The notes below the pieces were generated by a model that saw only the letters and a list, made by a program, of their open reading frames with translations, was not told where the DNA came from and did no database searches. A stretch of DNA of 54,903 nucleotides from IMG/VR virus record IMGVR_UViG_3300043435_001359, positions 1 to 54,903 of that record; one strand, given 5' to 3'. Of the stretch, positions 26,962 through 35,589 are shown piece after piece (positions within the stretch are counted from its first letter, which is position 1; each line of letters opens with the position of its first letter). The stretch comes from a virus. Position numbers and translations under genes: made by a program.

Positions 26962-28547
26962 TTAGTAGGTGTAAGTGTCTGTCCTGGAATCGGGAACAGT
27001 TCGCGGTGCACTACTGACGTTCCATCGCTGCTGGTTGCCATTCATTTCGACTATTACCCTGATTCTCTGGTCCGGAGATGTGGACCACGTGCTAATAGAG
27101 CCTGCGCCTCTTACTCGCACTCTTCCTCCGCCTGCACCCGAACCTATAGGTACGCTTGGTGCAGTCCAGTTAAGGCTCTGCTGTGCTGTGCCTGAGTTGG
27201 TTGAAAACGGAGCACGTAGACAATCTATAGTTGCGGCCGTGCTTGCTGTGGTCCCAGTATTAGAGAAATCAACAATAAAGTTTCTAGAGGAAGTAGTTAT
27301 ATTTATACCACTAATTACTACGTTAGCCCTAATGGTCAAAGATGAAACCGAGTATCTTCTTGTTCCATCAGGGCAACCAGGACATGTGCTCCCAGTCTGC
27401 GAGACTCCAGGAATAGAATAAACAGACGTTTGAGTAAACGAGTTTCCTGTTACCGTAAACGTTCCCGTAGAATCATTATATGCCTCGTTGCCACCCCAGG
27501 AGCTCGTGTCATCATAGACGGTATATGAAGTATCAACAACGACGTTATAGGACTGGGTTGCCGTTGTTACAACAGAAGCTTCCGCACTATCTACATAGTC
27601 ACCGTCAGTGTTCCATGTTCTTGTGAATACATAGTATGTTTCACTTGCCAATAATGTTCTGTATGAACCCCAGGACGAAGAATAAAGCGTACTGATTGTC
27701 CACGTTTTTCCAGCAGCAGAGTTTGTTGTATTTAAATATGCGCTATTGGCGTTATAGCTATATGCGTAACCGGAAAGTTTTATGTACGTTTCTGTATTGG
27801 AAAACCCACTACAAGCAAGAGGATTGTAAGTTATCGAAAACTGTCTAGCTCCCGAACCGTTCCCAGATGCTGGCTTAGTAGGTGAAATAGCTGCAAGAGT
27901 TGGTGTTGCTGGAGTGCCAAAGTTTGGAGTAACCGAACCAGAAGTAGCAACAGTTCCAGCACCTACAGCATTGTTTGCAGTAACCCTAATTTTATAGGAA
28001 CGAGCCGTAGCCGCAGAGTTGTTTCTAACCGTAAAGGAAACACCGCTTGTTTGAGAGCCTCGATTTACCCATGCCTCGGCATTTAATTGGGTTTCCACTG
28101 TGTACGAACTTACTGCAGTGCCTCCATCGCTTGTTGGCGCAGACCAAGTAGCAGTTATGGTTCTGTCGGATGCAGTTGCAGAAAGGCTCGTTACCGCACT
28201 GGGGGTAGTTACCGGAATAACTGACGATGATATTGACGAGTACTGACTCGGCCCTACCGTATTGACGGCAGCCACTCTAAAATAATAAGCAGTGCCGTTT
28301 GTTAAACCAGTAACTGTTGTTGACGTACTGGACGAAACTCCATCACTAAACGTTGTTACCGAAGACGCGAAAGTGGCAGAGGTTGAGTACTGAATTACAT
28401 AGTCAGTTATGTTTGTATACCCAGTAAACACTGGAGCGGTCCACGAAAGAGAAACCTGAGTATTGCCAGCAGTTCCTGTTACGGATGTAGGAGGGTTTGG
28501 TGCTGTATAAAAAACACTGCTAGCTACGGTTCCTCGGCGGATGGCCA

Positions 28548-28548
<1 letters not shown>
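26962..28548 (-). CDS. Fibronectin type III tail protein (paralogue of the 20606 gene)
   Basis: 528 residues. Two FN3 domains at about 16-114 and 115-209, then a beta-rich C-terminal region with a CPGCPDG motif. The first domain (DYVIQYSTSATFASSVTTFS; TGLTNGTAYYFRVAAVNTVG) is closely related to the third FN3 domain of the + strand protein at 20606-22687. Its start ATG is joined to the stop of the upstream collagen fibre gene. Probably a spacer-and-tip fibre or a tail decoration protein. Confidence 0.78.
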
Positions 28549-29543
<995 letters not shown>

Positions 29544-29550
29544 GTTGGCA

Positions 29551-29560
29551 ATTATACCCC
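29551..29560 (-). promoter_or_regulatory. Strong -10 (GGGG-TATAAT) giving a leaderless start at 29543
   Basis: On the - strand TTGGGGTATAAT ends seven bases before ATG 29543 and no Shine-Dalgarno is present. TATAAT is a perfect -10. This is the clearest of the leaderless-promoter candidates. Confidence 0.5.
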
Positions 29561-29576
29561 AAGATGCTTGAGGGGC

Positions 29577-29873
29577 CTAAAACCACCAGAAGTGTTTAAG
29601 GATGGAAAGACTAGCCAAAACCACCCAAAGTACATTGAAGAGAATAATTGTTGGGAGGGTTTTTTCAGTTGAAGACCAAATGAGAGCAATGCTGGAAGCG
29701 ATGGCAAAGATGTAAACCCACCACCACTGTTGACCAAGAAGCAGACCAGGGAAGATAATGGCGATTTTGGTGGCAAATCCCCAAGCCTCCACGATGTTTG
29801 GTTTAGTCCAATACCCCTTATGGGACATTGTCTTTGTTGCTTGTATTACTTTTTGCAGCATCTTTATAACCAT
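29577..29873 (-). CDS. Small membrane protein downstream of the P450
   Basis: 98 residues. After a polar start with two possible internal Mets, hydrophobic segments near residues 34-47 (KIAIIFPGLLLG), 50-66 (WWWVYIFAIASSIALIW) and 73-92 (TIILFNVLWVVLASLSIL) suggest two or three membrane spans. The start overlaps the P450 stop by 10 bases, so the two are translated together. I do not recognise the family; the pattern is loosely like PnuC-type or small transporter subunits. It could anchor or supply the oxidative cassette. Function unknown. Confidence 0.6.
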   Translation of the reverse strand: MVIKMLQKVIQATKTMSHKGYWTKPNIVEAWGFATKIAIIFPGLLLGQQWWWVYIFAIASSIALIWSSTEKTLPTIILFNVLWVVLASLSILKHFWWF

Positions 29874-31111
29874 AGAAAAGGATTAATATATTTCTTTTTT
29901 TGTTTAATGTTTATAGAGCGTGGTCCCCATACAGATTCGTATGATTCTCTGAATTGTGCTTCCCCCACGATTGAATAATCGCCAATTCTCTTTGCAACAA
30001 CCTTCATGCACTCCTGCATTTGTGCTCTAGCCAAAGCGGCACCTAGGCAATAATGGATTCCTCCACCAAACGAAAGGGTTGCGCCTTTTCTGTTCGGTCT
30101 ATCAATGATGAACTTTTCAGCATCTTTAAATACTGATTCATCATGATTTCCTGCAGTTAAAGTAACCCCCATGATGGTTCCTTTAGGAAAAAGAACATCG
30201 TTGTATTCAATATCTTCAGACGCGATTCTAATCATGTACCTAAATACACTGTCTAGACGAATGCACTCTTCTAGTATCTCTTCAACATTTTCACCATTGC
30301 GGAGCATTTCTAACATTTCGGGTTTGTCTTCCAGCATGATTGCAATAAGCCCAAGTTGACATCTGGTCGTGTCTATACCAGCCAAAAGAACCGCATTTAT
30401 CAATAGTGATATTTCGAGAGTTGTAAGTTTTTCCCCGTCAACTTCCGCCTTAATCAAAAGGCTAGTTAAGTCGTCTGTTGGATTTTCTCGTTTTTCAGCA
30501 ATCAGTTTTCTAACATATGCAGACAGCTGCGCCTGGGTATCTACTACAACGTCCTTGTCGTGGTCGTAGTTCCCGCCGAATGTCTTGAAAACATCATCAG
30601 CCCACTGACCGAACATTTGCCAATCCGAATGAGGGACTCCAATAATTTGAGAAATGATGTAAGACGGGTACTTATCAAACACTTCTACTTGCAAGTCAAA
30701 TTCCGAAAGGTCAGAAATCTCATCAATTATTTTATTAATTGCTTTGTTCATTTCAGGACGCAATGAGTCAGCAACTTTTGGAGAAAATACAGGCCCTACA
30801 ATTTTTCTAAGACGAGCGTGGTCTAGTCCTTCAAGGTTGATGATTGACTGTTTTCTATTGGCCTTATCCGATTCGCTAAGGTGAGGGTTGTTTTCACTAA
30901 AAAGATAGAGGGCGTTATGCCATCTCTTGTCTTTCAGCATCGCCAAAGAGTGCTCGTGGTTTATTACAACAAAAGAAAGACCCGAAGAAGCCAGCCAGTT
31001 TTCCTTGCTGGCATTGAGTGCTATTTCTAGTTGCTCGTATGTACCGTGTTCGGATTTTATTATCTTAGGGACAACATAGGGAAGTTCTAGGTCGTTTACA
31101 TTTACTGGCAT
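29864..31111 (-). CDS. Cytochrome P450
   Basis: 415 residues, a full-length soluble bacterial P450. All signatures are intact. The C-helix is DHARLRK (97-103); the I-helix oxygen-activation motif is AGIDTT (244-249); ExxR is E282-C-I-R285. The heme loop is FGGGIHYCLG with the axial Cys355. It should hydroxylate or couple a small molecule or residue using electrons from a ferredoxin and reductase. Neither partner is encoded in this window, so host proteins must serve. It lies in an operon-like row with the halogenase and dioxygenase genes, within the fibre locus. Substrate unknown. Confidence 0.95.
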   Translation of the reverse strand: MPVNVNDLELPYVVPKIIKSEHGTYEQLEIALNASKENWLASSGLSFVVINHEHSLAMLKDKRWHNALYLFSENNPHLSESDKANRKQSIINLEGLDHARLRKIVGPVFSPKVADSLRPEMNKAINKIIDEISDLSEFDLQVEVFDKYPSYIISQIIGVPHSDWQMFGQWADDVFKTFGGNYDHDKDVVVDTQAQLSAYVRKLIAEKRENPTDDLTSLLIKAEVDGEKLTTLEISLLINAVLLAGIDTTRCQLGLIAIMLEDKPEMLEMLRNGENVEEILEECIRLDSVFRYMIRIASEDIEYNDVLFPKGTIMGVTLTAGNHDESVFKDAEKFIIDRPNRKGATLSFGGGIHYCLGAALARAQMQECMKVVAKRIGDYSIVGEAQFRESYESVWGPRSINIKQKKKYINPFLWL

Positions 31112-31119
31112 TTGTTCCT

Positions 31120-31782
31120 TTAAAAGTCTAAGGTTTCTTCAAAAGACTTTTGTTTGTATGTATTGGCAAGTTCTGTAATCCATGCCTTGAATTCTTCTGA
31201 CGCTTCAGGATACGGGTGAGGAATCATTTTGTAATCTTCTTCACCTTTAAAAAATTTAGCCAGATGCATGTCTGGTAATGAATCCAGTTCATCAAGAATT
31301 GATTGAGGTGGGTCAAATGTGTCAAGAGCGAGTTTTGAGTATGTAGCCATTGGGTGGTCGGAGTTAAATGGCTCCCCAACAAGAAAAGACCATTCCCTCA
31401 TTGTCTTGAAGAATTGGAATACGGATTTTGCTATCCACATGGACGAAGGAGTTGGGTCAGCCTCTATGTCGGCCCAGGTTGCGTACTCTATATAAGTTAT
31501 ATAAAAATGGGGCGACACATCCATTATGTGCTCGTATCTAGTAATCTTTTTTACTTCCATGATTCCTTCGGAAACCAAAGACCGTGAATACGGCGTAATG
31601 CTGTGATTCTCGTAAGGTGTTCCATGGGAAACAAGTATTCCAGTGTACGAAATATTGTCACAACGAACAGAGTCTCCAGAATTTGAATTTTGGTCTTCAG
31701 TTAAAAAAAAGCATTTTTCAATAAAGAACCCTCCCTTTTTTGTAGGGTCAGACTGTTTTAACAGTTTTTCTGGTTCAAGCAT
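31120..31782 (-). CDS. Unrecognised 220-residue protein of the tailoring cassette
   Basis: 220 residues, mixed alpha/beta, acidic, with several aromatic-rich stretches (HFYITYIEYATWADIEA; WIAKSVFQFFKTMREWSF) and no membrane segment or signal peptide. The start overlaps the upstream gene by 8 bases and the P450 follows after 8 bases, so it is co-transcribed with it. I know no family. Possible roles are a substrate-carrier or partner protein of the P450, or an unrelated virion protein. Confidence 0.6.
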   Translation of the reverse strand: MLEPEKLLKQSDPTKKGGFFIEKCFFLTEDQNSNSGDSVRCDNISYTGILVSHGTPYENHSITPYSRSLVSEGIMEVKKITRYEHIMDVSPHFYITYIEYATWADIEADPTPSSMWIAKSVFQFFKTMREWSFLVGEPFNSDHPMATYSKLALDTFDPPQSILDELDSLPDMHLAKFFKGEEDYKMIPHPYPEASEEFKAWITELANTYKQKSFEETLDF

Positions 31783-32047
31783 TTTTTAATTCATCCAATT
31801 TCTTGTTCACAATTTTTAATTTTTCCATATCGCGAACGATAGTGTTTGTAGCCCCCCATTGCAACCGTTCCGGGCGCGAAGCGTTATCAAGGTGACTGGA
31901 AACAAACCCTACAGGGTCAAAATTTGAAAAATCCAGCGTTTCTACATCAATTCCAAAAATTAAACAACAGTAATATATGTTTTTGTGCAGGGAAACTACA
32001 AGAGCCTCTAAAAATGCTATTTTTTCAGTATTTGTGTTAAAACCCAT
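31775..32047 (-). CDS. Small helical protein, unknown
   Basis: 90 residues, mostly helical: EKIAFLEALVVSLHKNIYYC, then DFSNFDPVGFVSSHLD, and a Lys-rich amphipathic C-terminal helix (DMEKLKIVNKKLDELKNA). It resembles the 76-residue protein at 35352-35582 in size, layout and 'leucine-rich first helix - D.E.F' pattern, but the similarity is too weak to claim homology. It overlaps its downstream neighbour by 8 bases. GATAAT (32056-32061) lies 8 bases before its ATG. Confidence 0.55.
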   Translation of the reverse strand: MGFNTNTEKIAFLEALVVSLHKNIYYCCLIFGIDVETLDFSNFDPVGFVSSHLDNASRPERLQWGATNTIVRDMEKLKIVNKKLDELKNA

Positions 32048-32049
32048 AC

Positions 32050-32856
32050 CTACATATTATCTGAAAAAAACCTAGAGATAATGCCCTTCTTCTGCGAGGC
32101 TAAATCAGCAATTTCTTTATCAACTCTTATACGCTCTCTTCTGTAGGGAGCAGCGGTTCCCTCAAAAGGCATAATATGCCCTGTTCCAAACCCTTTGCTT
32201 GCAACATATTTAAAATTTGTTTCGTCCGCAACAATTAGTTTACCAATGTTTGTTTTGCGCTCAAAAGGTATCAACTGCGCCAATGGGGTTCCCCATTTAA
32301 TTGAAAAAGCAGATTCGGCTTTAATGTTTAAAACAATGTTGGCTGTATGGTAAAAATCAGTATGAACTACGGCAGGCAAAACATCGTAGTCTTTATTTGG
32401 TTCCCACATAACTGGAAGAATCAAAACAGACCATCCTGGTGCGGTTTCCACCCTCCACGGGTTAACGAGTTTTGGATACTGAGCCTCTGAGAATTCACTG
32501 TTTCTTACTGCACTAACTGGACATTCTCCTGTTGCAGCAAAAGGGAAAGACTCTACTGCCCCTATGCTTATTTCACTTTGCTGGAGCCCAAAGTTTGCCC
32601 CTCTTGTTTCCCATGAACCATCTTGTCCTGGTCGGAAATTATAGTTTGTCCAACAAGGTATGGTTAATCCAATACTAAGAAAATCATTTATTCCCGCACA
32701 TCTACGAAGGGACCCAGGATTTTTGTGAATCCTTTTAAACCATGCTGGCTGTGTTTCAACCGAATTAATGAATGGAGGCATCTCGTTAAGCCTGTTGTCT
32801 ATTGGCGTTATGCGAATTTCTCCAGGTTTTAGTTTTTTGTTCTTCACAAAACCCAA
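32050..32856 (-). CDS. Conserved-type protein beside the halogenase (DUF6065-like?)
   Basis: 268 residues. Contains NEMPPFINSVETQPAWFKRI near the N-terminus and PWRVETAPGWSVLILPVMWE in the middle, then FSIKWGTPLAQLIPFERK. This layout recalls small proteins (DUF6065-type) found near halogenases and in marine phages; I am not certain of the family. It overlaps the halogenase gene by 13 bases, so the two are translationally coupled. A role as substrate-binding or partner protein of the halogenase is a reasonable guess only. Confidence 0.55.
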   Translation of the reverse strand: MGFVKNKKLKPGEIRITPIDNRLNEMPPFINSVETQPAWFKRIHKNPGSLRRCAGINDFLSIGLTIPCWTNYNFRPGQDGSWETRGANFGLQQSEISIGAVESFPFAATGECPVSAVRNSEFSEAQYPKLVNPWRVETAPGWSVLILPVMWEPNKDYDVLPAVVHTDFYHTANIVLNIKAESAFSIKWGTPLAQLIPFERKTNIGKLIVADETNFKYVASKGFGTGHIMPFEGTAAPYRRERIRVDKEIADLASQKKGIISRFFSDNM

Positions 32857-34352
32857 TCTTCGTCAACCGTATGCAGGTTCTTTAGAGCCTGAGCATGGTC
32901 AATAAGTTCGTGGTTGTTGCGAGACTCTCGCATTTTTGAAACTTCATTTTCAACATCGCGGCGTATGTTTAACCTGTCTATCATTCTGGTTGCAGGCTCT
33001 GAAGAAAAAACGCCCTGACCTTGAGCAACATGGGCAATATGTGGAGTCAAAAAAAGTTCCATATGTTTATGTGGCACATCTGAGCGATGGGGCGGTCTTT
33101 CTGACCAAATATCCAAAAGTTCTTGAAGTTCGTCATTCACGGGCATTTCGGACATTGCTTTCCAAAAGAGAGTGTCTGTTCTGTCGCTATAATAATGAAG
33201 CCTAATCATTGTGAGAATGTTTCTCATCACTTCGCCGTATGCTTTGTTGAAGTGCTTTTGTGATTTTGTATAAGAACTTTCGTAAGAAGCCAAGTACGGT
33301 ATCATCATTTTAATTTGCTGAATAGAAGAACCAATGCTTGTGGCTTCTAGTGGCTCAACAAAAGAACCAGCAAGACCTATGGCAACACAGTTTTTAACCC
33401 ACGGTGATTCCATGTAGCCAGCATCAAATTTAATGAATTTGTGGGTTGATATTTTATAACCAGACCTTTTTTCTGCTTCAGCAATTGCTTTTTCTTCATC
33501 ACAAAACTGAGAGGAAAAAACATAACCATTACCTCGCCGTTGCTGAGTAGGTATTTCCCACATCCACCCGTTATCCCCAGCAATTGCCCGTGTGTATGGT
33601 CGTATTTCTCCAGAGGGGTCTGATTCAGTGGGAAAAGCAATAGCAGAATCTGAAAGAAGATAATCGTTAAACGAGTTCCATTTGGAGTTTCCTAGTTTTT
33701 CCATTAAGACTTTTTTAAAACCAGAAGCGTCAAACCAGAAATCTGCCTCCACGGATTGTTCGTTATCTGTTAAAACGGACTGTATGTTTCCATTTTCGTT
33801 GTTGACTTCAATTGAGTCAACTATTCCTTCAACAAATCGTATGTTCCGTTTAAAGCAAAGAGAAATAAAGTACTCATTAAGTTTGTGAGTATCAAAATGA
33901 AACTGATTAGTAGAACGATGCAGGCCGTTGACTCTGATTTTGTTTTTTACTAAACCGACAGATGTCGTTTGGTTAGTAAACAACTTGTTGCTTTCTATAA
34001 AACTTGCATATGTTGCGTGTGCCCCCCACGCAAAAAGTTCATCAACATCACTAACGCTATGAAAATACCTTGGGGTGTGTGTGGTCCAGTTTTCATAACT
34101 AATACCGTATTTGTGAGTTGCGTCTGTGGAAACAATCATATCTTCAAGGTCAATATCACAATGACGCATAAACTCTGACCAGTGCTCAGTACTGCCTTCA
34201 CCGACGCCAATAATACCTATCTGAGAAGATGAGATTACTGTTATCTCTGCATTACTAAACGCTTTTCTTAGCATCAGTGCGGTTATTAGGCCAGCAGTTC
34301 CAGACCCAACGATTCCGAATGACAGTTGTTTTGTTTGTTCTCTCGTGCTCAT
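32844..34352 (-). CDS. Flavin-dependent tryptophan-type halogenase
   Basis: 502 residues from ATG 34352, which overlaps the preceding stop as ATGA; a TTG nine bases upstream is less likely. All class hallmarks are present. FAD-binding GSGTAG is at 16-21; the lysine that carries the chloramine is K81 in HKYGISYENW; WMWEIP at 263-268 is the halogenase WxWxIP motif. The Glu near the active site is E336 in FVEPLEATS. It would use FADH2, O2 and halide to chlorinate or brominate an indole or other aromatic. No flavin reductase gene is seen nearby. Tryptophan-halogenase-like genes are known from cyanophages; function there is also unclear. Confidence 0.93.
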   Translation of the reverse strand: MSTREQTKQLSFGIVGSGTAGLITALMLRKAFSNAEITVISSSQIGIIGVGEGSTEHWSEFMRHCDIDLEDMIVSTDATHKYGISYENWTTHTPRYFHSVSDVDELFAWGAHATYASFIESNKLFTNQTTSVGLVKNKIRVNGLHRSTNQFHFDTHKLNEYFISLCFKRNIRFVEGIVDSIEVNNENGNIQSVLTDNEQSVEADFWFDASGFKKVLMEKLGNSKWNSFNDYLLSDSAIAFPTESDPSGEIRPYTRAIAGDNGWMWEIPTQQRRGNGYVFSSQFCDEEKAIAEAEKRSGYKISTHKFIKFDAGYMESPWVKNCVAIGLAGSFVEPLEATSIGSSIQQIKMMIPYLASYESSYTKSQKHFNKAYGEVMRNILTMIRLHYYSDRTDTLFWKAMSEMPVNDELQELLDIWSERPPHRSDVPHKHMELFLTPHIAHVAQGQGVFSSEPATRMIDRLNIRRDVENEVSKMRESRNNHELIDHAQALKNLHTVDEDWVL

Positions 34353-34924
34353 TGAAACCAAGTTACCATAGAGTATTTCGTTCCGCTAATCACTGGATGC
34401 GCTATGTGTGTATAGGGGAAATTACTGGGAAAAAGAATTACAGAGCCAGCGTTCAATTTAATTTTTACATCAAAATTTGGGAACTCAAGTTCGCCACCTT
34501 CGTCAGGTTCTCCGAGGCATGCAACCAAACTGAAAACCCTTCTTGAGTCAGGGGAGTGGTCATGATGTGCGTGATACTCAGCAAGTCCTGAATATTTAAG
34601 TATGGATATCAATTCATGTGCTCCATTGAAAAGTCTGTGTTCTCTTACATAGTCATGAACAACATCAATAGTCGGTCTATACACTTCTTTTCTAAAAACT
34701 GATGACAGTTCATCCTCTGGATATGGCGGGAGAAGTGTTGTTACAGAACTGGATAAAGAGGTTCTGTATTGGCTATTTTCACCATTTCCAACCCTGGATA
34801 CATCCCAGCAAAGGTCTTCGCCAAAACCGTTGGCTATTGCTTCTTCAAAGCGATTAATAAAATTGCTTGGGTTAAACACATCTTTATAAATAGAAATGCA
34901 AACAGCGGGATTATCTACAATCAT
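34349..34924 (-). CDS. Fe(II)/2-oxoglutarate dioxygenase, prolyl-4-hydroxylase type
   Basis: 191 residues. The iron site reads YHAHHD with H120 and D122, and the distal H176 in AHPVISGTKYSMVTWF. K183 stands where prolyl-4-hydroxylases use Lys to bind 2-oxoglutarate. The strand GGELEFPNFDVKIKLNAGSV and LFPSNFPYTH are typical of the P4Hc domain. It should hydroxylate a protein or small molecule using O2 and 2-oxoglutarate. It is coupled to the halogenase (ATGA) and lies among genes for Pro-containing collagen-like fibres, so fibre proline is one candidate substrate. Such dioxygenases are frequent in cyanophages, with mostly unknown targets. Confidence 0.9.
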   Translation of the reverse strand: MIVDNPAVCISIYKDVFNPSNFINRFEEAIANGFGEDLCWDVSRVGNGENSQYRTSLSSSVTTLLPPYPEDELSSVFRKEVYRPTIDVVHDYVREHRLFNGAHELISILKYSGLAEYHAHHDHSPDSRRVFSLVACLGEPDEGGELEFPNFDVKIKLNAGSVILFPSNFPYTHIAHPVISGTKYSMVTWFQ

Positions 34925-35349
34925 AAAACTTCAAAAACTCCTTCGGCCAATATCTTTTTTTCTTTTTCAACAAGGCTTGTAATTAAAAAAGAATAACTAC
35001 CTTCATCATAGAATCTTTCTCTATATTGAAGTACATGTCTTTCTTTAATGCGAGGCTTTAAGGTCTTGACATTTCCGTCGGGAAGTTTTAAATCAAGTTG
35101 CGTACTTTCATCAAAAATAGAAAATTCGTCTAAATAGTCAAAAGATTGTATAAATCCAGCACGAACTTGTTTGTCATATGAAACGCCCCTGCCTTCTGGT
35201 ATCTCAATAACCTGAATCGCGCCATACCTAGAATCGTCTTCATCCCCAACCTGTATTCCAAGTTTTGCTTCTCTGGACAACAAAATAGCCTTTTCAGGTA
35301 TTTTACCGTTTTCCAGCAAAGAAAAAGGGACATAAATTTGTCTTTTCAT
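34921..35349 (-). CDS. Unrecognised 142-residue protein upstream of the dioxygenase
   Basis: 142 residues, beta-rich and charged, no signal peptide or membrane span. Notable stretches are IQVIEIPEGRGVSYDKQVRA and IKERHVLQYRERFYDEGSY. The stop overlaps the dioxygenase start by four bases (ATGA). It follows a 76-residue gene by two bases. The position suggests a function tied to the dioxygenase or halogenase, but no motif shows it. Confidence 0.55.
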   Translation of the reverse strand: MKRQIYVPFSLLENGKIPEKAILLSREAKLGIQVGDEDDSRYGAIQVIEIPEGRGVSYDKQVRAGFIQSFDYLDEFSIFDESTQLDLKLPDGNVKTLKPRIKERHVLQYRERFYDEGSYSFLITSLVEKEKKILAEGVFEVL

Positions 35350-35351
35350 TA

Positions 35352-35582
35352 TTAAATAGTTGACAACTTTTGTTTTACTACAGAAAGAGACAAAAGCAAC
35401 TTTTCAAGACGAAGAACTTCTCCATCAAACCCTGGAATTCTTAATTCTTCAATATCTGATTCTTCAAAAACCTCTGGGTCAACCCCGACTCTTAGAAGAG
35501 TGTTGTAGATTTCATGACTCAGTGTTACTTCAGCGTTTTGTAAAGACTGAAGTTTTTGTTCTGTTGTTAAATTCAATTCCAT
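35352..35582 (-). CDS. Small helical protein, unknown
   Basis: 76 residues preceded by a good ribosome site (TAGGAGAA). Two helices (TTEQKLQSLQNAEVTLSHEI and a Leu-rich C-terminal LEKLLLSLSVVKQKL) flank DPEVFEESDIEELRIPGF. It is the first gene of the cassette, right after the His-rich fibre gene. No Cys or leader-like cleavage motif suggests a RiPP precursor. Compare the similar-sized protein at 31775-32047. Confidence 0.55.
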   Translation of the reverse strand: MELNLTTEQKLQSLQNAEVTLSHEIYNTLLRVGVDPEVFEESDIEELRIPGFDGEVLRLEKLLLSLSVVKQKLSTI

Positions 35583-35589
35583 GATTCTC

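Noticed and set aside
35352-35582. RiPP precursor peptide for the halogenase/P450 cassette
   Set aside because: No Trp, no Cys/Ser/Thr-rich core and no leader-cleavage motif. The similar 31775-32047 protein also lacks a plausible core near its C-terminus.
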